A stretch of 64,000 nt of DNA from Polytrichum commune (GCA_950295325.1 OX485808.1:18062527-18126526); one strand, 5' to 3'. Counted from the first letter of the stretch, positions 24,291 to 35,389 are shown. Program-made: numbers and translations. Notes: a model not told the origin generated them from the sequence alone.

Positions 24291-25135
24291 ACGAACGCGC
24301 GTTCGTAAACCTGCAGTGCGCGCATGTGTTTGTGGATGAGATATATCGAGGTTGGTTGGATGTTTACGAACGTGCGTTCGTAAATACCGCCTTGGCGTAT
24401 ATTTTACATCCATAAATGTATAGACCCAGATACGATTATGCATAGGCACAGACAATATGAAAGTCATATACGAACGAGCGTTCGTAAATGTACATTTTGA
24501 GCATCCGAAGAACATTGGGAATGTGCAAGAGTTTACGAACGCGCGTTCGTAAATATTGAATGCGTGTAAACGGTGTATGGTACATACTGAAATGACATTA
24601 GAGTTTACGAACGTGCGTTCGTAAGTGACACCGCTTATTTTCAGAATCCATATACTCATGGATATAAGGGGTATGAAGATGTACATACAATACGATAGTA
24701 ATTTACAAACAGAAGGTCGAAAATATCAATGATTTCAGCAGATATACATAAGATGAGCGAGAGTTTACGAACGTGCGTTCGTGATTTCCACCTGGGAGTA
24801 TGTCGATGCATACATCACGCCTCCCTGGGCACGCACACAAATATATATGTATTTACAACAAAATATTAGACATAAATACGAACGTGCGTTCGAATTCATT
24901 CAGGGAATGTATCTGGACATTGACTGCGGGATGTGGGAAAATGCTCCATTTGCTCCACATACACATAGTATGGGCGAGGGATGTGTATTTGGGGCACATG
25001 GAATAATACATTCATATGCGTCAATGACTCTCGGAAGTTTTGTGTAGGCATATAACAGATATCCCTGCACAATTGAAACGGTCCATGTTTTAGTTGACAT
25101 ACAGAATGACGGGGAACATTCGAACGCCCGTTCGT
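24291..25135. promoter_or_regulatory. Palindrome-rich 5' region of the DUF7869-like gene
   Basis: Eight copies of the 16 bp palindrome start at 24,291, 24,366, 24,470, 24,535, 24,607, 24,767, 24,878 and 25,120; the last two have one changed end base. They lie within 1 kb upstream of the rightward gene, mirroring the palindromes upstream of the leftward gene. The symmetric placement suggests one protein acts on both gene starts, or that these are internal binding sites for the transposition machinery. Confidence 0.6.
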
Positions 25136-25302
25136 ATATATGCCCAACTCAAACAGAAGCGTGTCTGCATGCAGACGATCGTTCTGTTATTCCCACTGTG
25201 ACTTGTGCTCTATTGTGACTTAGGTTTACTAAAATCTTGTCGTATTTGTGATTGACTTATATATGTTGTGATTCCATGTTCGCGTCATTAGGTGGGTTTG
25301 CG

Positions 25303-28300
25303 ATGGATATGGGAGATAGTGCATTTGAGTTGTCGACGAATGCATCGTTGTCGGATACGGAATGTCGCCTCTCTTCGCCTTCGGAGGATTATATTTGAGG
25401 GGCTAACATCCTGGGTGTGTCTGGGGATACATCCTCCCATGAATCTTTGGAAGGGCAGGAACATTCCCAACATTATGGGGATGATAACGACCACATTCCA
25501 TTGTGTGCCGGTTTCGGGAGGGAGCAGTGGGTGGGCCTTGATGTTGTTCTTCTGAACGAGCATGGTGTCCCTATGGCAAATGGCATTTGTAGAAACTCCG
25601 ATCCCCTTGAATGTATTGATGCCAACCCCCTTGGATTGGATGATGTTGGCGTTTGCATCTTGAATTCTTTACTTCCGTTGGAAGTCCCGTTGACTTGGAG
25701 ATTTTCCTTGCGGCGATGGCCCCTGCGTCGAGTTCTCCATGAAGAAGTAAGCTTGTGGGATCATGGGCGACGGCACAAGCAAACGCAGTCAGCTTTGTTG
25801 GCCGCAAGACGTCCTCGCAAAGGTCTGCGCAAATATGATTCTAGTCGCGTGTCTGGCATACAAAAAGAACGTAGACGGGATTCCATACTTGGAGAGGACT
25901 CTATCCGTCAAGTATCCACAAAGGACTGTTGTGCAAAGAAATGTTGTCAATTCTTTCCGCGTGAAAAAATTAGGTCCCTTCGGCAAAAGATGTGGCTTGC
26001 GGATTTTCGTATGAGGTCGGCAAAAAAACTCGAGGTCCACAGAAATTTGCACGTTGACAGCCATGGCAATAAGGTGGTTACCCTTGAGAAAGTGGAAGTG
26101 TGTTGCACAGCATGGTATTCCATCCATGCAGTCTCCAAGGCTAATTTTTATAGGTTTAGGAAGTATTCTTTGTTGGGACGCCGTTCTCGATTTCATGGCA
26201 ACTCGGGCACCAAGAAACCTAGAGAGGCTACACTCCAAGCCTCCGCGACACTCTCCACCATCATAGTCCCGTTGGCCGATGCAATGCCCCACAAGACGAG
26301 GACATTGTCCTCCGGGGAGAAAGTTGTCCAAATGGTGTTGCCCACGGGCACAAAATGGAAGAACATCTTAACGGACATAAACGAAGTGGGTCGCAAAGCT
26401 GGGTGTGGGCCCATTTCTTTGTCCAAGTTGAGTGTAATTAAAAACCAACAGTTTGCGGAGTACATTTTGAAGAGACCCGGGGACAAGTTTGCCAGGTGTA
26501 CGACGTGTGAAAAGTACAAAGGTCTTCGAGACGCCCATCCTATAGGCACCGAGTCCCATACAAGACACCAAAGAAAATGCATTGAGCATGTCAACAACCA
26601 GGAGGCACACCGTCAAGATTACTACAAGAATCGTGCACTATCCATAATGAGGCCTGCGGAGGTCCTAACTGTCATCCATGATAAAATGGACCATGCCAAA
26701 ACCGCATGCCCTTGTTATGCACGCAAAATTAAAGCCACGGATGGTCTCTTCAAGTTGCCCGTAGCTGTCACAGGTTCGTATGGAATCACAAATGTGTTTG
26801 AAAGGATTTCCAATGTTTTTGGGTTTGTTTGCCATATGTCAAACTTTATCCGTCTGTTTAGTGGTTATACCATATTTTTGTTGTTCATCCATCGTTTTTT
26901 TTTCTCAGGTATGATCGCCCACGGCCATGGGGACGTTAAATATGCCCATTATGGTTTGGATTTTTACCCTGGTGATGCCAACCACACGGTTGGTTCATTT
27001 GCAAAATTCTTGCGCGATCTTGAGAAGCCGCCGATTCACTCTTCCCGTGCGCTTTTTGAAGGTTGTGGAACGACACCCCTTTACGAGGCAGTGCTTCAGG
27101 GGAAGGAGGTTTGTATGTCGGCATTGCCGGAACCACGTGGAGAACCCATTTGTGCAAAACCATTGCCTCCAACTCTCCATGTTCAACTTGATAATTGTGC
27201 TAAAGACAACAAATGTCGATATGTGTTTTGTTTTTGGTCATTGCTTGTGGCAAAAGGCATATTCAAAGAGGTGTTTGTGTCTTTCTTGATGGTGGGGCAC
27301 ACACACGATGACATTGATGCGTCATTTGGACGTTGGAGCATGAAGTTGCATGAAGAGGATTTTCCCACCATACCGCTTCTTATGAAATCATACATGGATT
27401 TGGACAATGTGCCCGTAATCCCGCACATGATTGAGGAAGTACCAAATTTCAAGGCCTTCATCAAGCCATACATGCTGAAGGGAGATGACCGTTTGGTGGG
27501 ACACACGAAAGCACAACAATTCCGCTTCTATATGAGGGATGATGGTGTCCCTGCTATGCAGTTTAAGCTTTTGTGCACATCTCCTAATTGGTGTCCGGAG
27601 GATGGGATACTCGTGTGGCGTCAGAACAAGGATGGAAAATGTTTGCTCCCGGATGGGGATCCAAAGCCTTGTAAACCCGATCCCATGAAGAATGGGCCGG
27701 AAATCATCAAAGGCATATCCGGATTCATTGAATATTGGAAAGAGTTGTGTGAGGAAGACATCACCAAACGTGTTAAGAATACTTATGAACCGTTGATCGC
27801 GTATTGGGATCGCATTCGCTCGGCCTTGATGACACTTGGTGGCGACACACGTATAACTTTGACACAAGGATTTTGGCCACAAAGTCGTTTGACGGTTGTG
27901 GAGTCCGACACCATGTTCTTTGACAATGGAGAGGTCCGTGAAGAGTTCGAAATGGACGAGCATTACGTTGGTCCTGCGCGCAATCGGCCAGCACCGTCGT
28001 TTCGTGTGGGTGTTGATTGCCATGAAGGGTATATGGTCCTCGTACGAGCAGGAGATGAGGAGCATCCCAAGCCAATTTGGTTGGTGAAAGCATTGTCTTC
28101 ACCCAATTTTATCCGAACTAGCCCCAACTTTCATCAAATTGAAGTGGAATATTGCCGTCCTAGCACCAAAGACCAGAACGTTCTCCGGACCTATTTAGGT
28201 TGGGACACCAAAAAGAATTTCAAGTGGACAGTGGATTCAGCATATGGACCGGTTTGGATAAACACGGATACCATACTTTGTGCTTGGAAACCGCGTAAGG

Positions 28301-28434
28301 GCTCTAAATCGGAAACAATGACCATCCCCCAAAAACATATAGATTTTGCCAAAGACAACCTGGCACGTATTGCAGCTGTGGAAAATGAAGCCGAGAATGG
28401 ATATGAAGCGGAATATGGAGACGGGGAAACATAA
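25303..28434 (+). CDS. DUF7869-like protein, candidate transposase of the 15.3 kb element
   Basis: The frame opens with ATG at 25,303, is interrupted by TGA at 25,396-25,398, then runs open to TAA at 28,434. Without the TGA the first later ATG is 25,573. A 135-base GT-AG intron (26,774-26,908) fits in frame: its translation is hydrophobic junk and removal joins LPVAVT to GMIAHGHGDV. The spliced product is close to 1000 residues. MVGHTHDDID (27,288-27,318) is the signature I associate with the DUF7869 family. With QLDN (27,184) and DKMDH (26,680) it gives a plausible D-D-D triad of an RNase H-fold transposase. A CTTCEKYKG segment upstream may bind metal. The protein's lone place at the right of a TIR-bounded element fits a transposase. 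Family function is not established, so this is inference. The TGA is one C-to-T step from CGA. Confidence 0.7.
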
Positions 28435-28830
28435 CATAAGTTGGATTTAATGGCTCAACGTAGGGGGACTTTATAGACTTGGTATTATTGCAATTATTAT
28501 ATAATAAATTTATAATATTCAAATTTATAAATACGTTTGGGATGTGTCATACAATCCCATAAGACCCTTATATATGGGATGCACACCTTAAACTTTATAA
28601 TGACATAATACTATTTGATTTTGGGATTGGATTGTTTTTTCCACGTGTAGTTCATGTTTATGTTATGATATGAAGACTTACTATTTTTAGTAATGTGAAT
28701 ATTCTTCGCGGGCGAATTTGTAAACCGTCATGTTCCCAAAGTTCCATATGTTCACAATATTGGCATCCCAAACTATGGGCGTATTTTATTTTGAGACTTT
28801 CCAAAGTCTCCGATTAACGAATATAGTGTT
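28435..28830. other. 3' flank and right terminal region of the 15.3 kb element
   Basis: The stretch is AT-rich and non-coding, with likely polyadenylation context near 28,500 (ATAATAAATTTATAA). It ends in the right terminal repeat, which includes a self-complementary GAGACTTTCCAAAGTCTC at 28,793-28,810 that is not conserved at the left end. Confidence 0.6.
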
Positions 28831-28961
28831 ATTATTCAGATCCATAACAATGTATCTGTGGGACTGACCATATTCCACAAAATATTTCCCACATTCAGAC
28901 ATAATGTGGGAATATCCAAGAATATTCCATGGACACTATTATGGATCTAAATAATGTTATG
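28831..28961. mobile_element. Foldback element interrupted by the 15.3 kb element (right part)
   Basis: From 28,835 this follows the foldback at 11,710-11,878: CAGATCCATA, TTTCCCACATTCAGA, its complement and GATCTAAATAATGTTATG. The missing first ten bases, CATAAGATTA, are found at 13,536-13,545 on the other side of the large element. The two parts overlap by ATTA, the target duplication. Confidence 0.8.
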
Positions 28962-29797
28962 TCGATACTTTGAGACACACTAACCTTAACTTTTGACATC
29001 ATTCAAATAAAATATTTTTTCTTAACAAAATCCAATGATTGTACTCCTAAAAGATGCCAATGCAATTCCATGTTACTTAAGTTAGGGCGGGGTTACACTA
29101 GGGCTCAAGACCAAAGAAATTCTAAAATGAACTGATCTTATTGTTCAATATCAAATTTTTTGTCCCTAAGGTAAGAATCTACACTAAGGTTTGGTTTCAA
29201 GGTATGAAAAAAAAATGAAGTGGCACTAGTATGGCATCAGTTTCTCTCCAAATCTTATCGGTCCCAAACTACAACTCAAGACAATACTCCTCCTTGTTGA
29301 GAAATACATGTCCAAACTTGGATTAAATCTTGTCGGTCCCAAACTTGGAAATTTGTCATACAATTCATCAAAGATAATGTTTTGGTCTGATCTTTTTATC
29401 CAACATACATAATTGTTTTGGTGATACACATACCAATTTGAAACATAATTGATAAAAAATTTCATCCTTTATAAATTATTTCAATTTAGTGCTTGAAAAT
29501 GATATTTAGATCATTTTCAATATTGACAATAGTTCAAGTTTTTGCATGCATAGAAAAAAATATTCCCAAGAGCTCTTCTTTGGAGTTTGAAAACATTCAT
29601 GTTATTGAAAGTTAATAGTTTTCATATATATATCGATTCCATTGGGAAAATTGTTCAACTGCTAAGAGGTTGGCTATTAACTCAATGAAGAATCATAACA
29701 ATATGGCAACCCAAATCCACTTTTGAAAGCATCATCATAAAATATATCTTGCACACTCACCCCAAAAAATATTCTCTTCTCAAGAAGGACCTCCAAC
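28962..29797. other. Intergenic AT-rich stretch
   Basis: No gene, repeat unit or regulatory element could be supported. Two near copies of the phrase TCTTATCGGTCCCAAACT lie at about 29,254 and 29,325. Confidence 0.4.
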
Positions 29798-30860
29798 CAT
29801 GCACTTAGAGGGTAGTATCCTCAAGCTCGAGACCAAAATGTGGCCTTGAATAATACTAGGGTTTAAGGGTTAAGGGGCAGTTTTGACCCAAAGTTTACTA
29901 AACCTGGACCTTGATGCAAACCCGCTTGCAACCTGACTCTCCATAATGAGCCAACTTTGGGTCTATGTCATAGGAGTGGATAAATGATATGCACCCAAAA
30001 TGCACTTAGTGGGTAGTACCCCCAAGCTTAAGACCAAAATGTGGTCTTGGATAACATCAAGGCTTAAGGATTAAAGGATATTTTGGACCTCAAGTTTGTT
30101 AGACCCAGACCCTAATTTAAACCTGCCCATGACCCGACTCTCCCCTCAAAACACCAACATTTGTTCCATGTCACATGAGTGGATAAATGAATTGTACCCA
30201 ACTTGTACTTAGAGGGCAGTTCCCTCGAACCCGAGACCTGAATGTGGTCCTAGATAATATGGAGACTTAAGGGTTAAGGGGTATTTTGAATCCCAAGTTT
30301 CTTGGACCTGGACCCAATGTTCAAGACTGAAGTCTTCGATGCCCTTCAAACGCGATTTGCCTCTTCAAAATATACCTCTCTCAAAACAACCCTTCCAAAC
30401 GCAACCCCACATTGAAAACGAAGACGTCACTTGAAGTCCTCAATATAATCCGCCCACCACAAGAACCAACAAGCAGAGGGCACTGTCACTACAAGAAGTG
30501 GAGTCAGATGGTTGATTCCGAATTCTCTTCACATTGTACTCGAAACATGCACCATATAATTCATGCACAAGTTCAATATGAACTTTATATTTCATTTCTA
30601 TATTCTCAGATTCACGTCTTGGAATTTGAACCAACCCTTCAACTGAAGGGCTGATATTTGAGAGCCCTTCAAAATGAAACTCATATGAGGGCTTCAATCT
30701 TGAACACTGCCCGGACCCTAATGTGAAGCCGCCCACGGCAGGAGCCTCCGAAACAAAGGCCTCTTTGGACCCATGTCACAGGCATGGATAATGGAGATGT
30801 GCCCAAAATTCACAAGCCGTGTCAGCCCGGGGGCAGGGGGGGTGGCTATATATTGGAAGT
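29798..30860. repeat. Tandem array of a ~202 bp unit, split by a small TIR element
   Basis: Units begin at about 29,801, 30,002 and 30,204 with the landmark CTTAG(A/T)GGG(C/T)AGT. Further shared blocks are GAGTGGATAAATGA and TTAAGGGTTAAGGGG-like text. The last unit resumes at about 30,710 (GGACCCTAATGTGAAGCC) after the 387 bp insertion. Copies have diverged substantially. Confidence 0.75.
30319..30705. mobile_element. Small TIR element, 387 bp, inserted in the tandem array
   Basis: The left end GTTCAAGACTGAAGTCTTC and the right end, on the minus strand GTTCAAGATTGAAGCCCTC, are inverted repeats. A further CCCTTCAAA block occurs in both arms. It interrupts the 202 bp array. The flanks share GGACCC(T)AATG, which is too long and imperfect to call as a target duplication. 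Confidence 0.65.
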
Positions 30861-31059
30861 GCAGGGGCACCCATGTAATCAAGCTGCATGTTATACAAAG
30901 AGCCACCACAACTGTGTGCTTGTGACCATGTGCGGATTTGTCTTATTCGAGTGCCCAATTAAGTTGGGTGACAAAGTGGCTCGATCGCATTATTGAGGGG
31001 TGGGTTAAAACGGTCCCGAGAATCTTGGGCAATTGCACCGCTCCTTCCCATGAATGTCA

Positions 31060-31515
31060 AGTGTCTAGAGTAGAGGCACCCATAACCGATCACTTAAGAG
31101 ATTCTGCACCCAATATGGAGAAGTATGAGGTGGTGCAAATTTTCTCCGTGTAGGAAGTTGGAAATCAAGAGGACTGCACTTTTTGGGGTAATTTTATTCC
31201 TTAAAATGAAATCACTGTGAATTTTTTAAAAGCCAGAAGTTGGTCCGGACACATTACTAACGTCTAGAGTCTGCCATGACCGCTCATTTTGAGACGACTT
31301 CCTCCTCACTTTTAGCACTCAAAACTGGGGTCATGTGTCGTGGCACTATTGATTTCCTAGTGATACCATAATCGAAGTTGGAGACTTAGGATTAGTTTCC
31401 ATGTAGGTTGCTCCGCCCACCAGATTCTAGTGGAAATGTAGATTCCACTAGTGGCATCTACATTTCCATTATTATCTGATGGGCGAGCGGCCTACATGGA
31501 AACTAACCATGAAAC
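31060..31515. repeat. Dispersed repeat with terminal hairpin, inverted relative to 53,580-53,965
   Basis: Read in reverse, 31,060-31,440 follows 53,580-53,965 with landmarks such as GTGATCGGTTATGGG and TTTTGAGACRA. At 31,395-31,510 it ends in a hairpin whose arms contain TTAGTTTCCATGTAGG and its complement. No coding content is seen. Confidence 0.6.
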
Positions 31516-31849
31516 ATGGAACCTTATTTTTGACCATTCACGAAAATAAATTACCAAAATCAATCCCAACCTTATCAACATTATGACACCCTATAGATTG
31601 CCGATGGTGTCATGATCAAGAATGGGCGCCTATACTCTAGTATCTACAATCACATGAGCAATGGTTTCGGGGTCATTGGTGACCACAATTTTTGAGTTAA
31701 AAGGGCATCTCCACCACCGCCACCATAGCTTCCTCCAACTCCACTTTAGAGGGAGAGGAGTCGTAATGCTCATCACTGCATTCCACCATGTTCTCATGTA
31801 CGCATGTCAAGTTAAAATTAGAGGGATCAAAATGAAGAGGGGGCTCTCT

Positions 31850-32139
31850 GGGGCTCCCTAAATACTCCCGACGAGCGTTGCAGGTGTTAGGTTCGGAGGC
31901 TAGGTTCGGTGGGGTTTATTTTTCCGGCCCTCCCCGTTTTAGCCACTTGGTGACTTTTTTTGGGTTTTTTTGCTAAATTTGGGTCCTGCGGCCCCAAATT
32001 ACCCTAGGAAGCCCCTTATGAGATCAAATAAGGCCCCACCCAATTAAAAAAATAGGGGGCATGTTTTATGCCAACCCAACCACCCCCTCCCGAACCTAGC
32101 CTCCGAGCCACGCTCGTCGGGGGTATTTAGGCAAATCCG
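31850..32139. mobile_element. Mutator-like MITE, 290 bp, with 9 bp target duplication
   Basis: GGGCTCTCT flanks both sides (31,841-31,849 and 32,140-32,148). The arms are long inverted repeats containing CCTAAATAC, CCCGACGAGCG and GGAGGCTAGGTTCGG. A 9-base duplication with long terminal repeats fits the Mutator superfamily. There is no coding capacity. Confidence 0.75.
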
Positions 32140-32149
32140 GGGCTCTCTT

Positions 32150-33840
32150 TTGATGTAACAATATAAAAGGGTTCTCTATTTTGGTCCTATCTTAGTCAAA
32201 CTTCTTTCACTGCTAGAAAATGCTCTCTTTATAACAATTCATACTTTCTAGTAGTTACTTTCACATAGTTACTTCATTAAATAAACACACACACATTGTG
32301 TCTTACATAGCTTCGCATTATACTATTACGTATATATTATAGGGTAGAATTTGGTATTGTATTTGTGATGCCTCATCACAATAGTTTTCAAGCCCCTCCA
32401 CCTAGTATTGCACATTCTCCTTCGCCATCGTTTGGGAGTAGGAATTGAAGGGAGATATGGGTGGCAATGATGGAGACACCCTAAGGGCATGATAACAAGT
32501 TGTAAACCCGACACTAAGAGCACCTCCATTGCTCCCCTAGTCCAATATAGCTAGCAACACTTGTTCAATGTATGATTAACTTGGGATTATAATTGAATAA
32601 CAGTAGTTGAACATCTGCCCAATGTATTTGTGGGGAGCGGCGGAGGATATCCGAGGACGTTAAACTCCCCGGGCCCACAAACTTTTCCAGTGAGGTAGAT
32701 TCGGGCAGGGGCAGCCGCCCGTCCATAAAATCCATATTTTCTGGACCCAACCGAAAATTGTTGCCCACCCACCCGCCCGACTTCAAAAAAACCATTGCCC
32801 TTGCATTCTTGAAGGTTGCTTATCCACACATCCCATATTAAGTGCACTTCACCTTCAAGGTCCAAAATCCAATATATATGTTCACTTTCATTGAGTAAAT
32901 AAGAAATTAATTGGGATTTCATTTTCAAAGTAAAACTGCTAATAAAACATGTAATTAACTTGGAAACCAAAAATATTACAAAACCCTCATTAGCATTGAG
33001 GTTGTAATTTTTGTGACTTACCATTGAAAGGGTCTTTGTCATTCTAAAATGGAAGTAAAATTAGTGATTTAATTTGAATATGTGAAATATAATATTTTAG
33101 TTAATACCTTCTACTTTCACAAAGTTTTTCATACGCATTTAAACTAATTAAGTGCGATTGAATGTAATTAAGTGTATTTAATCTTGATTAATTCTAGTAA
33201 GTCATTAATTAATCAAGATTAAATAGAATTATTACAAGACTATTATAGGGAAAGGTTGATCCTTTATATTAAAGTAATATGCTAATTCAATGAAAATTTT
33301 GGTGGGGAGCTTGTTGTTTTGCATACAACACTTTCTATGTTTGGTAAGTGTTTGGTGCATGGTTTGAATCAAAATGGAGGTTTGAACAAAGAAACATTCT
33401 ATATCAGTTCATTAAGGGCCAAACTCCTTTTTGACTTATCAAAAAAGTGTTAAAAGTGAGCTTGACAATCATTGAACCGATATAGATTGCACCAGTGTCC
33501 GAAAAGTTTTTGAAGTTATTGAGGTTAATTGCCTACCTCTTTAAAAGGGCATAGGCTATTTCCCTCATGGCATAGGTTGCATCCTACAATATCAAATTTT
33601 TGTAAGTTGAAAACCTTTTGAGTTTTTAAGTTACCCACCAATTGCCTTCAAAACTAATTTTTAGTAGGTTAAAATCCTTCATATCTTTTAATGTTGTAGG
33701 CTTTAAATTCAAAATTTGAGTACTAAGTGGTATCCTTGGCAGGAATTGAACCTGGCTAAGCCCTTCACCACGTTTGAAGGCCAAGGATTAACCAACTCTT
33801 TTTTACAGAGTTGATTATAAAGAAAGGTTGCTAAAATTCA
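32150..33840. other. Intergenic stretch without recognised genes
   Basis: The sequence is AT-rich apart from a GC-richer block at 32,625-32,790. Short open frames lack any recognisable motif. ATTAAT/GATTAA inverted text lies at 33,145-33,230 and is too short to call. Confidence 0.4.
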
Positions 33841-33847
33841 AATGAGT

Positions 33848-34201
33848 TTAAGGGTGAAAGTCCTCACCATCTTCTGATTCAACCTCTACTCTTCCTGCAA
33901 GATATTTCTCAGGATTAGTAAACAAGAATCGAAACTTTCTTGAATCCTTCCACAAAGATATAGCTTCCTCCAAAATAAACTCAAAATTTTTGGTTGGTCC
34001 TTCAATCGCCACCCGGATCACACTATCCAAGTGTGTTGTTGTCATTCGATTCATTTTCTTCTGCTTGATGTTATTATGCACAAAGAAAGCTCTCTCACAA
34101 GTAGCGATACTAACACATTGGCATCTTGCAATGTCGGCAAGCGTTAGTAGGTTAGGAAATTTCAGTTTCAAAGAAGGACTCCAACTTATAGATGTCCACA
34201 A
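33848..34201 (-). pseudogene. hAT transposase fragment, C-terminal dimerisation region
   Basis: About 117 residues read open on the minus strand. The segment FPNLLTLADIARCQCVSIAT followed by CERAFFVHNNIKQKKMNRM matches the hAT C-terminal dimerisation region as seen in plant and animal zinc-finger-862-like proteins (typically V-S-x-A-x-CERxFS followed by IK-x-K-x-R-x-R). It continues with IRVAIEGP and FEEAISLWKDSRKFR-like text. The N-terminal BED finger and catalytic core are absent nearby, so this is a fragment of a dead hAT element. Confidence 0.7.
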
Positions 34202-34689
34202 ATCCTCGATATCCGTCTATGTGCCACCCAAGAGCCCCGAGTATTAGCCTAAAGATATGTACTTAGGTCAACTAATTTCCCAATTTGAAGAAGGATGAAT
34301 GGCTAAAATCCTCTCTTTTAAAAAATTTGTAGGCAAAATTTCCTACATGTTTTTTATCACATAGGTTGATATCCTATGTTTTTAAATTGTCCATAGGCTC
34401 TTTGTCCTACACTTTCAAAATTTTATAGGCTAAGTCACAAATTTTGTAGGCTGCATTTACACTAGCCTTAGGCTCTTGGCGGACATTGCTCCTGACAAGA
34501 GATCTGATTTATTTTTTTTAAATCATAAATGTACGATTGTTTTGGGTTGGTTTTTCTAGAGTAATCTGTCTTGCTTTTCTTTGAAAACCCTAAACTTGCA
34601 CAACTTTAGTGGCATGGAACCTCAAGGTCATTTGACCACCAATGCCCAATGTCATTTGGTTTTATGGTTTCAAACTTTGTACAACCGCT

Positions 34690-34905
34690 AGCCCACAAAT
34701 TTTTTGGGCTACCGACTAACCCAATAGCTAAGAGTTATGGCTGAAAACGGTACTTCAAAAAAATGGGCTAGCCCAGCCATAGTTAGATCGATGCTTGAAA
34801 AAAATTGGCGAGCCCAGCTATAGCTAGTTCAAGGCCTAAAATATATGGGCTAGCCCAGCTAGCTAAATATAGGTCAGGTAGCTCAATTGGCTCAAGCTAA
34901 GGCCC
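34690..34905. repeat. Left array of GGGCTAGCCCA units next to a hAT fragment
   Basis: About four copies of a ~40 base unit carry TGGGCTAGCCCA (itself a palindrome) followed by CTATRGYTAGATCGA or near variants. An array with the same unit lies on the other side of the hAT fragment at 35,390-35,575. Confidence 0.75.
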
Positions 34906-34939
34906 AATCACACCTGACTTTAGGGCATTGTCATTTTAA

Positions 34940-35287
34940 ATGCTAAGATCTAGAGTGCCCTGCTTGGCAGAAGCAACCGCCGCTTTGCTAGCATCCAAGC
35001 CTGGATTAGGTGGGCTAGAATGTGACTTCGGAAATCTAAATGATATCATCACCCCAAAGAGATCATCGCTTGGGGGAGAATTTGCAGAGGCGTCGATGAT
35101 GTTGAAGTTGAATAAGCATCTAATGCCATACGATCTTGGAAAACTGATCTTGCTGGATAATTCCGATTGGAAGAATCAGATTCCAAAACGCCCTATTTTC
35201 AATGAGGAGCTGCAGATTGAGGATGACGACGGTTCATTGGTAGAGAATGGCGAGCAACAAAAATTAGACATCAATGACAATGAGTGA
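34940..35287 (+). pseudogene. hAT transposase fragment, extreme C terminus
   Basis: The frame reads 115 residues. GLECDFGNLNDIITPKRSSL followed by ASMMLKLNKHLMP resembles the last part of the hAT dimerisation domain (a D-x-x-x-P-KRSSL-x-x-x-x-x-E-x-x-x-x-L-K-x-N-K pattern). The end is acidic and unstructured. It is flanked on both sides by arrays of a palindromic ~40 base unit, which look like subterminal repeats of the same element. No catalytic core is present. Confidence 0.6.
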
Positions 35288-35389
35288 TTTCGACTAATAT
35301 GAAATATGATTGTGGTGATGAAACGACGCCTCCTTGAATTCTACATATGAGCTAGTTGAGTTAGCTTTTTAGGTTAGCTAGCCTAGCTA

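Larger units (their letters stand above)
13546..28830. mobile_element. 15.3 kb DNA transposon of unrecognised type, with DUF7869-like and ParB-like/FCP1 genes
   Basis: The left end starts AACACTATATTCGGTATTTG. The right end, read on the minus strand, starts AACACTATATTCGTTAATCG. The two agree at 25 of the first 28 positions and share GGAGACTTT. The element is flanked by ATTA at 13,542-13,545 and 28,831-28,834. Removing it and one ATTA restores a foldback element matching 11,710-11,878, an independent check of both borders. It holds a leftward gene (13.9-20.8 kb), a rightward gene (25.3-28.4 kb) and a central 5' region rich in ACGAACGNNCGTTCGT palindromes. A second left end of the same type lies at 43,742. 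A competing view, two abutting elements, comes from end-like sequences near 22,473 and 22,939. I do not recognise a described superfamily. Confidence 0.75.

Noticed and set aside
15906-25135. CRISPR-like array
   Set aside because: The palindromes are short, irregularly spaced, lie in introns and exons, have no uniform spacers, and the genome is a plant nucleus.
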